From NCBI GenBank assembly GCA_009760855.2, contig WPIO01000131.1, positions 588,501 to 652,500 of the forward strand: a stretch of 64,000 bases of DNA, given 5' to 3'. The notes under the pieces were generated by a model. The model had not been told where the DNA came from. It searched no databases and saw nothing but the letters and a program-made list of their open reading frames with translations. Source of the DNA: Cristatella mucedo (lineage: Eukaryota; Bryozoa; Phylactolaemata; Cristatellidae). Numbering within the stretch: the stretch's first letter is position 1; each line of letters starts with the position of its first letter. Below, piece after piece: positions 12,230 to 25,099 of this stretch. The translations under genes and the position numbers were made by a program.

Positions 12230-13865
12230 TAATAAGACCCGTGTATTGCAAGACATATTGTATCGTTTTTAAAAACAATATTTGTAATTTATAGGTACCT
12301 TTTTAATTTAAAAACATGTGACAAAAAATCGAGTCTTTTGGAGGGTCCGAAAAAAATTTATGGCATTGCAATTAATTTCAATGGGTAAAATTTATTTGAC
12401 GTAAGTAATTTGAGTTACGAGCTCCGGCACGGAACGAGTTTAACTCGTAAGCCGAGGTACCACTGTATTGGCATAGAACCCCAAGTACTTAATCTGTATT
12501 TGTGTGCTTCAGTTACACCACGGTGCTCTAGTCCTCGATCTCGGTCGTGAAAAACATTCACCTTGACCTTGGTCGGGCTATCAACTTAACTTATAGGTCT
12601 TTTTTTAGCAATCAGCGATAAGCTGGAGGGTAACTGAACCTGAAGTAGACAAGTGATGATGGCAGCAGCTCCAATACGTAGTCGCTTTGCAGGCTACTGG
12701 CTGTGCAAATTGGACAACATGGCCGGCGCCTGCTACTTTCGGTAGAACGACATGAAAGGGGACGTCTCTCTATTTTGCATAACGAACTATGCACGCCTCT
12801 TTTCCGCATGCTTCTTTTCCATGTTCAGCCTGCAATGTGTGAAACTTCTGAAGGTAAACGAGGCAGTCAATGTCGAGGTAATGTCTCACTTAAATTATCT
12901 TGCAAGCGGAAAGACCTCTGGGGTTGTACCGTGTGTTTTCCTACAGCCAGAGTTTCGCCACTAGACGCCGAATGTAAATAGAAAGAAGTCACTTTTTAGA
13001 CGGATATTTTTGCTGAACCAATTCTTAGAGAAAGAAACTGATAGCGAGATTGAAAAAATATTCCTATTGAGCTATTATTTAATTATAATTTAATGTTAGT
13101 ATGTATTTTCTCGCTCTCTGGTATTTGAACCATTATATATTCTCCGAGACTCGGAGTTAAATATTAACTACTGCTAGTAATAATATATGTATATAGGTAT
13201 ATATGGATATGTCAGAACGTGCGATTCAACGACCGGCATTAAGAATGCAATCCGTTTTCTTCTATTATCGCGATTATAAGTATCCATGTTAGCATAGTAA
13301 TGGCTGCTCATAACGATCAGGTCTCCAGTACGTTAGCCTTGACTGACAATGTGAGGACACACGTTGGTTTTTTTCCTGTGCAGGTTGTAGCCTGGCCACA
13401 GCAACAATGTTTGGGAGAAGATGAAGTCTTGGTTGGAAACTCCTATTGTTAGATGTTAAGATTTCAGCATTAACAGGAAGTATGTCGGCACTTAAGATAG
13501 GTCTGCATTTTCCCTCATCCAAAGGAATTTGCTCCGCATACATCTATTTTTCTCTAGAAACGATTCGCTATCCGATACATTCAGAGAGTACAATTATTAT
13601 TGGCAGGCTCGTTCGATAGTGGTAAATGTACACTGAAGCTCACTGATGAATTTAGTAAAGGAAGCCAACAAAAAATGATTGTGAGTGTCGTCTGAAATAT
13701 AATCCTCGATACACGGCTTTTCGTGCATTTCATCATTTCAGTGCTTCGCACTGAAATGATTTTAGTCAGATTTCAGTCAGAATTTCATGTGCTGCGAACT
13801 GCGTGTAGATGGGCGCATTGTCAAACAGTAACCCTTAAGGATCGCATTAAAAGAGTATCAGTGTG
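12230..13865. other. No gene recognised
   Basis: Mixed sequence with a few open frames (12612-12809 minus, 12703-12981 plus, 13289-13543 minus). None shows a domain or splice-supported extension. Confidence 0.45.
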
Positions 13866-13869
13866 CACA

Positions 13870-14030
13870 GTTAAATAAATAAATAAATAATTCATTTGTA
13901 TAGCACCCCAAGAGAACTTAATCTCAATTCAGGCGCTTCACATATGCCTCGGGGCTCGAGCCCACGACCTCGGCCAGGCCTTGGTCGGGGCGAGCACCTT
14001 AACCACTGGACCAAACCAGTTAGTCTGCAC
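13870..14030 (-). mobile_element. SINE1 (tRNA-derived), minus orientation
   Basis: On the minus strand it begins with a tRNA-like head. Box A is TGGTCCAGTGG, which fits TRGYNNARNNG, and box B is GGCTCGAGCCC. A tail follows: GCGCCTGAATTGAGATTAAG, TTCTCTTGGGGTGCTATACA, then an (ATTT)n run. The two pol III boxes and the simple-repeat end are the marks of a SINE. The tail resembles the LINE-A 3' end. Confidence 0.8.
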
Positions 14031-14696
14031 ACCCAGCTGGCATACTGTGTGAGGCATGCATAAGTGACGGTACCTTTTGCGACTCTTTCTTTACTCCGAC
14101 GTGCCATATTTTCAAAACCGCGAGCCACAAAGAACGATGCTATTTTTTAATCATGGATGCTGAGAATCAATTGCGGTTTGTTTTTATGGCAAGCCTGAAG
14201 CTGGTTGACTAAATGGGACACTTGTTCAGAAATTCCTGGGTCCATATCAATTAGCTAGCTGATCATTTCCAGTGGCAGGAGCCTGGCTGGAAGCAAACGA
14301 AATTCGGTCTTCCTTGAAGTGCTGTCGTGGTGCTCGGTCATCAGAGACGTCGCTGAGCGATGATGTTTCGGCGATCGCGGATGCAATCATGGAAAAGCCG
14401 TAGTAATAGCAGCACATAATCACGAAGCTCTTGCTTCCTATTGATCGTCATCAATCTTGATCGTCCATATTGATCGTCATCTAATGGATTCTCCTCGTAG
14501 AGATAGCAGTCTGTGTTGAAGCACTTCTATAAGCCATCATTGGCTTATCTGAATTCCCGTTGTGATTAAACTAAGAGTTATGGACAACCACTCTTGTCAC
14601 GGACATCTATCACTGCCACCCGAAGTTAATTGTGGAATTTTCAGGGAGCAATAACAAACCTTGAAGACAGATCAACTTTAAGCACGACAGTGACAG

Positions 14697-14770
14697 TAAA
14701 AAAATACAAGCCATTTGTTTAGTGCCCTAAGAGAACTTAATGTCTCTCTCCATCTCTTTCTCTCTTTCTT

Positions 14771-14841
<71 letters not shown>

Positions 14842-14945
14842 TTGGTGCTTCAGATTTGCCAAAGGGCTCGAGCCCTCGACCGCGATCGTAAAATACATTC
14901 CATTTAAGCTAGGTCGTTAAAGGCCAGCTGTAACCCTCTCGGCTA
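14697..14945 (-). mobile_element. SINE1 copy carrying a long (CT)n expansion
   Basis: The SINE1 tail (AGTGCCCTAAGAGAACTTAATG) is followed by about 100 bases of CT repeat (about 14742-14842). A decayed SINE1 head then follows, with GGGCTCGAGCCC and a worn box A near 14930. The CT run seems to have grown from the CTCTCTTT already present in the tail. Confidence 0.65.
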
Positions 14946-14949
14946 AACC

Positions 14950-17900
14950 AGGATTGAAAGCTTTTTGCAAGTAATACTTTGCGTGCCCGTCATTAGGGAG
15001 ATAACTAGAAGTGAGAGGATGAGCCGGCTTGTCTGCAACGTGCGATGTGCCTGCCTTAGAAGGGCATAAAAATGCTTCTTCCGGCAGCTAGATGTCATCA
15101 GTCGGCGTAGTGAGGCCGATGTCGAACAAATGAATTACCAGGATAGCCATTGTCTAATCCGACGGCGGCCGCCGCTTCGGCTTCGGTAACTGGCTATAGA
15201 TCTTACAAACCTTACCGCTGGCTCTATCCGATGCCGATGAGCCTCGTGCCTGGCGGGCTCCACTCTCTGCCCTCTCATTTTCACCTTTTTTACATATGCT
15301 CCTTTAGGCTGATATGGTAGCACCATCTGGCTTCAATTTAGATCGGGCTGCTGAGTCACAGCTGTCCCTGAGCTTTGACCCGCCCGTGCCCTCTCAGAGT
15401 CGCTCGACTACCTCGCTGTAACTTATGCTGACATTCACACTTGGACTTCAAAAAGGCTTTTTGCAAATTAATTTACAACTAAACCGACTTTCTACTTAAA
15501 ATTAGGCAAAGGATTACAAAGAAATTGAAAATTATTGCTGTCGAAATGAGCGAAGCTAGCACGTCTACTGTAGCAGATGTACGACATCTGGATGACCAGG
15601 TTTCATAATGACCGATCGCACGATGACCGAACTTGTTCCAAACTCAGGCTTGCGTGACCTAATTTTCCCTATTCGACTTCTGTCAATCACTACTCAAGGT
15701 CTTCTGGCCTTTTCAGTAACGCACTTACAGTTGGTTGAAAAGTCTGCTAGCAAATCTTATCTGAACAGCGTTCTTTTTAAAGCGCCAACTCACTCCTGAG
15801 TGCCTGTACGACATACCCTGACTAGGTGATACTTCAAAGGAAGCTGCAAACACAAGCATTCTTCATAGCATTCGCTGGGTCCGTTTTAATTGCATTAGTG
15901 TGCTCGTGTCTGCAGACGCTGAGAATTTTTTCACTAACCATATTCTCATGCGTCTTTCACTGCTCATTAAAAGCGCATACGCAAAGACTTAGTTCTTGAG
16001 GCAGCTACTCAAATGCCTTTCCGTTGTTATATTCGGGACCACTTTGGTTCAGCCATAGGTTGGATACCGGAAAAAGCCACTATGTCTCTGCAGCTGGTGA
16101 TGAATATGACAGCAAAGTTGGCCAAGAAGTCCAAGCTGTTCAGTCGTGTGTCTCCCTCGCTAAAGGAACTGCGATGACTCGGGTTCGATTAAAGGATACA
16201 GCACCAGCTGCACCAGTTTTAACTTCACTTACCCTAAAATTTCTCCACAGAAACTACAGAATGTTTCGCTCTACTGGTCCTAGACAGCAGAAATCAATTA
16301 AATAATTCTTATGCAACGAAACGTATCTCCTGCTGCTGGCTGTGGCTGCGTATCCTTTCCAGCAGTTTCCCGAGCAGCTGCTTCCAGGCTGCTCGCTTTA
16401 GTTTAGTTTCGTTAGTTTACTACCCTGATGACCCCTGATGCCACGATTCTAGCTGTTTCTTTGTTGGCTGAGATGAAATCTGTTGGGTTTCTAATCTGTC
16501 CGAAATATCGCTTACACTTAAGGGTGCTAGAGAAGTCACTCCAGCGTCAAAGCATATTAGTTCTATATATTGGCTTTATTTTGAGGATTTACAGAAGGAA
16601 ACATGTTGTATGTAATTTCATTATGCACATGTCAGCTAACATTCTAAACTGAACTTCCAGCAAAATAATCTCTTCATTGGGCAATATATGAAGATCCTAA
16701 CTTAATTTCAGCTCTCACGTACTGTTATAATGCCACATTGCTGTTGCAAGAATGTTGGTCACTTAAATGCGAGTTGTCTTGTGCCGAAATATGTTAATTG
16801 TGTCTGACAAATTATAATCGATTTTATTGATACACGCTCATTTTTCGGAAATGTTTCAGAGCTGGCCATCACACGACGTGTGACCACTCGAAGCTCTCAT
16901 GTGTTACCTGAATGGGACAACCAACACCGTGCGCGGTGGCTCTTCGAGCCTTCGATAATTACCCGAATGGGTCAACCAGGATGCACTCCACCCGTTAGTC
17001 CGGTACTGCTTCCAATCAGTTGTGGCCCCGCCCCGCCCCGCGAAGCCGCACAGAAGCACCCTGATAACCATAAATCTAGTATATCGGGCCGGCCGCTATG
17101 CGATGCTCACAATCATGATCTCCAGAGTTAATGCTTGGCGCTATCCGTTTTTTCTCGTTGAAAAGTTATTACTTTCAAATGTGTAATGCTTAGCAATCTT
17201 TCTCCCTAAGATTAAAACCGTAAACACAGTTGACGCCTTAAGGCTGATGTACTTCAATTACGAGGCATTTCCTTTGGCATAGTAAAAAACTGGATACTAA
17301 TTCTCCTCTGGTCTTAGCCTGGGGTGGCCAGGTCACAATTCCCAAACAAGATCTCAGGTTTGAGTCATCTAGAAGGTGATTATTCTGTTTTGCCTACTGC
17401 TCCCGGTGGCTAGAGCCTCCAAGACGTGTCCGCTTCGACATAAATGAGGTCGTTAAATAAGATAACCCGTTCTGTCCAATGTATTGATAGCAAAGTGATA
17501 GAAAATTTGGTTGACAGGCTTTGGTACAAGTAAGCTTCTGGAATTCAAGTGGAGTATCGTTAGCGAAGATGCATGCACTTAATATGAGAAGGCAGAATAA
17601 AAATGAAACCTAATCTTCCCTAAGGAATTGATGTGCTACTGACAGATTTCGCGAATTGCATCGACCTTGGCCCTTTGCGTTGGTACTTGGCCTTACCCAA
17701 TCGTTCTGACACGCTCAATGATCTCTGACAGGTTTGCCTGTGAGCCCTTAGTGTAACGGAAATAGTCACCGGCAGAATATATTGAGCTCTCAGTGATGCG
17801 AGTGAAACCCCGTTTCGAAGACAAGAATAAAGATGTATTCGCTTCATGCAGCGAATTTTAAGGCTACCGGATGAGGACGTCTCAATGATTTCTAGTGTTA
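14950..17900. other. No gene recognised
   Basis: Unique-looking sequence. Open frames such as 16024-16305 and 16880-17131 show no domain, and no splice-consistent coding chain was found. Confidence 0.45.
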
Positions 17901-17904
17901 TGAC

Positions 17905-18354
17905 GTATTGGCTCCTTCGTACCTAGCTGAACTGCTGCATCAGTTTCAGCCTGTTCGCGCCCTCAGGTCCTGTGTGGACAATAAATTAGCTGTCCCATTC
18001 CTCCGCTTAAAGACAGTTGGCGACAGAAGCTTTAGCTCTGCAGGTCCTAGACTGTGGAACTCGCTTCCACAATTCTTACGCAACGACATCTACTCTCCAA
18101 CTGCCGACTATGGCACATCCTTTTCATCGGTCCTGAACTGCTACTTCTATGCTACTCACTACCTCAACTGCTCTCCTGACTGTGCTATGCTTCCCACTTT
18201 CTCTTTGTTGCGTGAGACAAAGTCTGTTGGCTACCGAATGCGTACCGAGAGCCGCTTAGGCTGTGAGTGCGCTATACAAAACTCTCCTGCGAAACACCCA
18301 CATGGTCTTTATGACTTAGTGGAGTTACAGACGGAGATACATTACATTACATAA
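17905..18354 (+). mobile_element. LINE-B 3' end with C-terminal reverse-transcriptase ORF
   Basis: An open frame at 17908-18354 reads APSYLAELL, then LAVPFLRLKTVGDRSFSSAG, PRLWNSLPQFLRN. This block closes the ORF2 of CR1/L2/Rex1-like LINEs. The sequence ends in GTGCGCTATACAAAA and an (ACATT)n-like run. It is truncated at its 5' end. The same 3' end recurs almost unchanged at 49839-50131, so this family was active more recently than the decayed LINE-A copies. Confidence 0.85.
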
Positions 18355-18742
18355 ACTCCCGATTAAGCGGCCAATTATCAAGTAGCTCTAGCAGCATACT
18401 TATCGATGTCAGAGCCCACACAAATAGTCACGAATCCATTCGATTGTGCTTTGGAAGCATTGCCTTAAGCTACGCTTAGCTCACCTGGACGAATGATGAG
18501 AATCTAAATACCCGACGAGCCCGACATCTCATCGTAGCGAAGACGTCTTTTAGAACAGCTTGAAGATAATTTCACAATCGATTCGACAGTGAGCTACAAA
18601 ACTTATTGAAATTAACGGTTAGCATGAGACAGGTCGTAGAAAGGTGTTTTTCAATGGCATCTGAAAATGTTTCATGGGTATTGTAATAAGTGACTGCACG
18701 TCAGATTACCTGACCTTTTGCTGACCAGCAAGACAGTTACTG

Positions 18743-19482
18743 CGTAGCCGAGTTCCAGGGGTCAGAGGCTATTTCCCGCCAAGCCCCGCCATACTCCGGT
18801 CATGCCACCGCTCGCCATGCCGGTGAGCTAGGTAAGACGAGCGGCCGCCAGGTTAGACCTCTTTATAAAATCGCATTCGCCAACCACAACAGGGGGACTA
18901 AATAAGTCTACAGGGAGGGTCCTATACAAAGTACACTATGGGGGCACAAGAAGGTGCAGCAAGACGGCGGCGAACAAACGTGTTAGTTGGTCAGTCGGCT
19001 TCCGCAGTCCCGCCGTTGTACCGTCTCCGTTCCAACGGTACGAGCGTACGCCGTAAAAGATCCGGCTAGCTGAGTAACTGCTTGGCTAGTCTGAGTCGAC
19101 GTTCACCACAGTCGAGAGCTTCCCGCGAAAGACGCCAACTCACGAGGGCGGCGGGCACGAATACACTACACGGGGAACGCGGAATATACAAGTCACAACA
19201 ATGAGCGTGCTATCCAGCTCCGCTAGGATCGTGGGCACTTGTCGCCTTGCGTGCGTGGCCGCATCGCCGGAGCACGCCTGCACCCATCCATGTGCATAAC
19301 TCGGCGAGACCGGGAGCCTCCAACACCACGACTTACACGGCCAAGTGCTCCTACCCTAGAGCCCCGGTGACCTCTCGTCACCACACATGCGGCCATGCCA
19401 TAGGTCAGACGCCGGCCCAGTCGGTGACCCTTACCACAATTCAACCGTCCGGTCCCAGCCAAACGAACCTAGCGTGGGTACA
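18743..19482 (-). mobile_element. Solo LTR Y2 (740 bp), minus orientation
   Basis: Reverse-complement match along its whole length to Y1 (39365-41993 without its insert). On the plus strand the element ends in GGGTACA. Its left end reads CGTAGCC, where Y1 has the reverse of GGTTACA, so the terminal TG has become CG. It is flanked by ACTG at 18739-18742 and ACTG at 19483-19486, a 4-base target-site duplication. TG...CA ends plus a 4-base duplication fit an LTR retrotransposon, probably Ty3/Gypsy-like. No internal region is present. The site where Y1 was invaded by X1 is intact here. Confidence 0.8.
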
Positions 19483-19489
19483 ACTGTAT

Positions 19490-22400
19490 TTTTTAGCAGC
19501 GTTCGCCGCCTGTGCGTTTTTTTCTGTGGTCAATATGCCGCCGTCATTGAATCCAGACTTCTTGGCTCCTGGGCACTGACTGCATTATGCCTTGCGATGT
19601 GCTAAATTGGGACGAACTTGTGTTACAATCGAGTAATCGGCTTAACTCTTCCGCTATCGGCCTTGATAGATCAGCATTCCTCTCTCGATAAACCCGGCGG
19701 TCTGTTGTACATGCTGTCACTGACGTCCAGCTGTCTAGCATTTGATTAATCCTAATGGAGCGCTTGCCGAAGAGTGCCCATAGCCCTCGTAGGATTTTTG
19801 AGTTTGATAACAGCATATCATAGTTAGGTGCATCAAGCATAGCAAAAGGAGTCAGACATAGGTTTTCTTCGGACTATGTTGCAGAATATAGAATTCCACT
19901 TGCGGCAAGGAATTGTTTTAGATGAATTACTGGTGATTTTCTCGAAGCAGTCGATAATTTTTTTCGCTACGAATTGATTCCACTTGCAGCACTATTCTCA
20001 CTGCAGCCCTCCGGCACCCAAGAGTACCTGATACGTTCGCTGCTCACAGCATCTGCACTTCAACAGCAAGCTCTTAGCTAGAACTGGTGTCGTGTCACAG
20101 ATGTAGATCTGCGAACAATTACGAGATGCATTTAAAATTTACATGTAAAAGACGAATGCACAAGATGTATAAAAGTAATACAGCCGGCCGCTCTGCCGAG
20201 AACGCCACTCGCTAGTCAGGTTGCATAGCCATAATAGGCCTCATTCTTTGCCCGCAACATGCTGCCGTGTAAAGCTGACTGCGGTACCAGTACCGGTGCG
20301 AGCTCCGGCCATTTCCGGCAGCGCATTCCGCTTTGCTTTGCGTTGCGCACTACGACGAAGAATGGCCACCACGCAGCGTTGCTGCACTGCTGAGGTCATG
20401 CAAGGGACGCAGCGCGTAGCGGCTCAATGTTCCATGGGCTCGCTCGATACCTCGATTTTCACGTATTCTCCTGAATCCGTCAGTCGTTGCCAATGTTAGA
20501 CAGGAAGAGAGGCACTGCTCGACCCTCTCGGAGCTTTCTAGCGTTTCTCCTGCAATCGCCATAGCAGTACTCGAAAGTAGAGCGCAGCACTAACGTTCCC
20601 CGCACGCGCGCTTGCCGCTGTAGCCGCCGTCGGCCGCTACAGCTTAAGGTGAATCTCTGCACACAGCCAAAGCTGCCGGTGGCATTCCGGCTGTCAGCCT
20701 GCTGCAGCTGGACGCGCATGCAGGCAGTGCGTCTGTCAACCAGCAGGCTGATCGGTTCCCGGACGTTTGCCGCAGTGGATAGGTGCCGCGGATTCCGGAA
20801 GTAGCATGTCTCCGCTTCCGAAACGCTTTTTGTCGGCGAAGTGCATCCAACTGATTCTAGTGTGAATAAAAATGAACTTGTCAAAAGCACGACGTCACGC
20901 GAAAGCTGCGCTCTGCAGGATGCTTCGGCCTCGTTCACTTTGCCGCTTGTGTGGCGATCCTCCAATTGCCACGAAAGTCTGCCGCCGCTGTGCTCTCCCG
21001 ACTGCTGCCCACGGCCAGTCGCACGTCATCGTCTCGACCGGGCCGTCGATAGCATGGATGGCTCACTGTCTTCAGACGAGGAGTGCTCACAGTGCCTGAG
21101 AGAGCGTAAGATTTGAAGTACACGATGAACTGCTTAAAAGCGCGGTACAGCCGACGGCAGCGACGTCGTTCGTGGGCCCGGTGCCATGCCGGATTAAGGT
21201 TTGACGATTTTACTGAAACGCACAATTTGTGCAAACAGATATGCAATTGTTATTATCATGTGCTATGGAATCCTTAAGTTCCTTCAAAATTCAAGCTACG
21301 CTTATTTTGTGAACTGAAAGTGCGTGCATTGATAAAAAATCCCGTACGAACTTCACCTTGTTCCTAGCTCTGCATTCAGCGCAAGCAGACAGCGCTTGCC
21401 GAAGCTTGAATTTAGCGCACGGACGGGCGTTAGACCTTGTATTTTTCCTAAATAACTAATACGATGCGAGAAATTCAATGTGCACAGCTGCGCTAGCACC
21501 AAGGTTACTTTCGTTCTACCGCAGATTTGCCATTCGTATCAAAAATATTATGCCTAGAAACAAACTTCCTAAGTTCTCAAAAATTGTAACAACAGTTTAG
21601 TCTTAAGGAAATTACTATTCTAATACTATGGCTGAACATAAGTAACAGATAATGTCTGAGCACATATAAACTGGCCATAATGCGCCCTAAATGGCAGCAA
21701 TATTTAAGTCAGGTTCAAGCGGTAATTCTTGCTTCCTGCCTGCTAGGCCTGTTTCTGTCCTACTTTAGTCTTCCTTCTTGTAGGAAGTATTCTACGGCGA
21801 GGCTTTTCGAATTTTTTTTCCACTTGCTCAGCCCCCTAAACGAAAACAGGGACACTGATTTGGTTAGGAAGGTAAGAAATGGCCCTGATTGATGCCCCTC
21901 CTAGTGAAAGTAACTGTCGCAGTATATTTTTTGCTTGAACGACGGCACGCAAAAAAGGTACGCATTATTTCATCAGAAAAGAGTTAACCTCCTTGATTAA
22001 TGGTTTTTGCTTTGGCTATCTATGACCGAGTGGGCGCACTGGATGAGGGCTCATACCCGTAGTAGTGACTCAGCTGTGGCTACAACGGAGCCCTTACCTC
22101 GGAACGTGCTTACGTCACGAGGCAGAGCTGGTGAGCGAAGATCGGGCAGGCCGGTGCAACTACGTTATTATTTATACAAAATACTTCTATTATCTTATAG
22201 GTTTCATAGAAACGTAATTAATTGTTCTGTTACAAGATACTGGCCTGCGGTAAAGCAATCCAGAAAGAGAGCGACTGACCGCGACTCGGCCATGTTTAGC
22301 GAATGCTTTGTATTGTGTAAATTTACAAGATTTGCAACGACGGTCATCGACGGTCATGCTGTGTTTGGCGATGGATGAATAAATAAGGCTCGATTAAAAC

Positions 22401-23200
22401 TTACGATTCAGAGTAAGCTGTCGCTGTTGCATTTAGCTTTAGCTCTTGCATTCATTTCGAGAGACTTTTGCAAGTCTGCAATTCTATTTTCGGATGTTCC
22501 AGGCCTCGCGCTAGCCATATTGGTTCCCTCGGTCTGTGATGCACTTTACCGAATGCCAAAGCCAGCGTACTTAAAGGCGTCTCCCTTTTTACGTGCTTTT
22601 TGCTACTCGTGCTCGCAGTCGTCTGTTATGCCTTTTCTATTAGTTGTATGTACTTTACCAAGTTTGATCTTGCTGGCCTTTGCAATAAGTAGGCAATAAA
22701 AACGACAATCTTTAATAGTGTGTTTAATGGGTACATACCGGCTGTTTGAGCCGTCACCACTTCGGCACGACATGCTTTATCTGGCTAGCCTCTTTCGGTC
22801 GTAAGTTCCCGTTGTCTAATCTTTCAACATTTCTACCACTGCAAGCACGGAGCCCGGAAAATATACAGGTATCGTGCTAATTTCAATAAGTCGTTCGTTC
22901 ATGTGCTATCTGCAGTTAGCTAGTAATGATAGGTACCCATATGAGCACTATTCGAGAATATTCTGGGGGTAGATCTGTTTGGATCTATTGGATTGCTATA
23001 GCCCCGAGTCCCATAAATAACTTCGATATAGCGTGGTACACTGCGATACAGCTGTCGTTTCCAGGATAAACGTCTGAACACGTGGGATTTTTTTTTTGAA
23101 TTATATTGAATGGTGTTACGGGTTTACTGGCCAAATTTCGTGAAATTGTGCTTGCAGTTCACATGCTTCGTGGCCTAAATTGGTCAGGGCCAGCCAGCAT
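19490..23200. other. No confident gene; GC-rich stretch at 20.1-21.2 kb
   Basis: The block 20140-21240 is richer in G+C and CpG than its surroundings and has overlapping open frames on both strands (20480-20965 minus, 20841-21116 plus). It could be a CpG-rich promoter or first exon of an unseen gene, or an old LTR. Nothing in it could be tied to a family. From 21250 to 23200 I see nothing. Confidence 0.4.
20872..21099 (+). CDS. Possible small protein with paired CxxC motifs (75 aa), unassigned
   Basis: The frame starts with ATG and includes LCRLCGDPPIATKVCRRCA, a spacing that could hold one zinc ion. I do not recognise the family. Overlapping frames on both strands are equally open, as expected in GC-rich DNA, so this may be chance. 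No splice signal or poly(A) signal supports it. Confidence 0.2.
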   Translation: MNLSKARRHAKAALCRMLRPRSLCRLCGDPPIATKVCRRCALPTAAHGQSHVIVSTGPSIAWMAHCLQTRSAHSA

Positions 23201-23202
23201 TT

Positions 23203-23300
23203 TTAATAACAATAATAATAATACACTTGATAAAGCGCCAATAAGAGAACTCGATCTCTTTATAAGCGCTGTACATTTACACATTCTAATTGCAGTAAAG
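23203..23300 (-). mobile_element. LINE-A 3' tail fragment
   Basis: (AAT)n then CACTTGATAAAGCGCC, AGAGAACTCGATCTCTTT and GCGCTGTACATTT, the reverse of the LINE-A tail. The similarity stops after about 100 bases. Confidence 0.7.
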
Positions 23301-23734
23301 CGGCCATTTCATGAAAATGCTTCTTGCAGCTTCTGTTTTAAGTTCAAATTTTAGAGACCAGACTTTGGTTTCTCGTCCTCGTGTTACGGTCTCCGCTGGC
23401 CTGCCCAAACGGCAGCCCGAAACGTTCGAATTGCCATGAAGCTGACATTTCAAGCAAAAGCTTCTAACAACAGTAATTTATATTTCAAATAATAGAGAAT
23501 AGTATTCCAAGCTTACCTTTCAAACTTTAGCCGCTTGGGCGTGTGGACTCTCGGGCTCTGGCCTCCGGTGGTCCGGCCCAAATGGCAGCTCTCAATAGTC
23601 CAAAATCGATACAGCTACTGGTCTCGCAGCTGCGGTTTTGATTTCACTTTATATAAAACAGTGTCCACCTTTACCAACTGAATCTCGTTCCATTTCGCAT
23701 GGGCGTGCTCATGGAATGGTCTCCGATGACCATA

Positions 23735-24566
23735 ATAAGAATAATATAATAATTATAATAACGCACTTGATAAAGTGCCCTAAGAGAACTCAATCTCTTT
23801 CTAGGCGCTTCACATTTGCTGCAAAGGGAAACGCGATTGAATGGTGAGTAATATCATGCTTGATAAACAACATGAATAACATGTTTAGGAGTGACATGCC
23901 AGGGTCAGCATGCAAGTCCGGTTAGTGGCAGCATGCACAGTGTCAGCACGCATACGAACATGAAGGACGAATCACAGGGACCCAGTAAATGCTGTCCTAA
24001 ATAGGTGTGTTTTTAAGTTCTTTTTAAACGTGGTCAGGTCAGGGGATGTCCTGACGCAAGTCGGGAGTGAGTTCCAGGCTTTGGTAGCATGCGAGCTAAA
24101 TGCACGGTCTCCAAAAGATTTGAGGTTTGTACGAAGTATTGGTAAACTGTTGGATTCTGAAAAGCGGGTGGTACGATGCTTGGCCTGGTGGGGGTAGATC
24201 TGAGAGATAGGCTGGAGCCAAAGCATGAAGTGACCTTAAAGTGAGCGACAAGACCTTGAAGTCAATCTGTTGCTTGACTGGTAGCCAGTGCAGGTTGGCG
24301 AGAAGTGGTGTGATGTGGCAACGGCGAAGCTCACGACAAACAAGCCTAGCTGCGGAGTTTGGCATCAGCTGTAATTGCCTGCTTGCACATCCCGGTAGGC
24401 CAGCAAGCAGTGAGTTACAGAAGTCAAGACGGGATGTCACAAATGCATGGACCAACTTGGACGTGGTATCCTTATCTAAACAAGCCCGAATTTTAGCAAT
24501 GTTGTGTAGCTGCAAGTAGGCAGACTTGACTGTGGAGCTGATGTGGTCGTCTAACGAGAAGTCATT
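23735..24566 (-). mobile_element. LINE-A 3' fragment, minus orientation
   Basis: Runs from the (AAT)-rich tail through the non-coding 3' end into the C-terminal coding part. The minus-strand frame 24096-24515 reads LVHAFVTSRLDFCNSLLAGL and LHWLPVKQQIDFKVLSL, which match the other copies. Its 5' end meets the tail of the next LINE-A copy at 24566-24568. Confidence 0.88.
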
Positions 24567-24567
24567 T

Positions 24568-25095
24568 TATAATAAGAATAATACTCCTGCATTTGATAAA
24601 GTGCCCTCAGAGAACTCAATCTCTTTCTAGGCGCTTTACATTTGCTGCAAAGGGAAATGCAATTGAATGGTGAGTAATATCATGCTTGATAAACAAACAA
24701 AATGAAAAATATGGTTAGGGGTGACATGCACAGGGTCAGCATGCAAATGTGGTTAGTGGCAGCATGCTCAGTGTCAGCACGCATAAGCACATGAAGGGGA
24801 AACCACAGGGACCCACTAAATGCTGTCCTAAATAGGACAGCATTTAGTGGGCAGCACCTAGATTTCGAGCTGATTCAACAGGAGATATGCTGGCAGAGCC
24901 AATTTTGAGCATCAGCCTTTCCAATTTCTGAGTCGCACTGGATTTTCCCATAAATAGTAAGTTAGTTTTCTCATCGTTTAGTTTTAGAAAACTTGCTTCC
25001 ATCCATGTGCGGATGTCATCCATACGTGCAGCAAGTGAGTTGAGAGAATTTGAGGTGCTCGAAGGCTGGGAGGGATCAAAGCGAAGGTACGATAC
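24568..25095 (-). mobile_element. Rearranged LINE-A fragment with an 18-bp palindrome
   Basis: Starts with the LINE-A tail and follows the normal order to about 24833. A perfect hairpin lies at 24812-24851. After it the sequence resumes further upstream in the same element (GAGCTGATTCAACAGGAGAT, then the frame FLKLNDEKTNLLFMGKS on the minus strand). The stretch between these two points, present in the neighbour at 23735-24566, is missing. Confidence 0.85.
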
Positions 25096-25099
25096 AACT

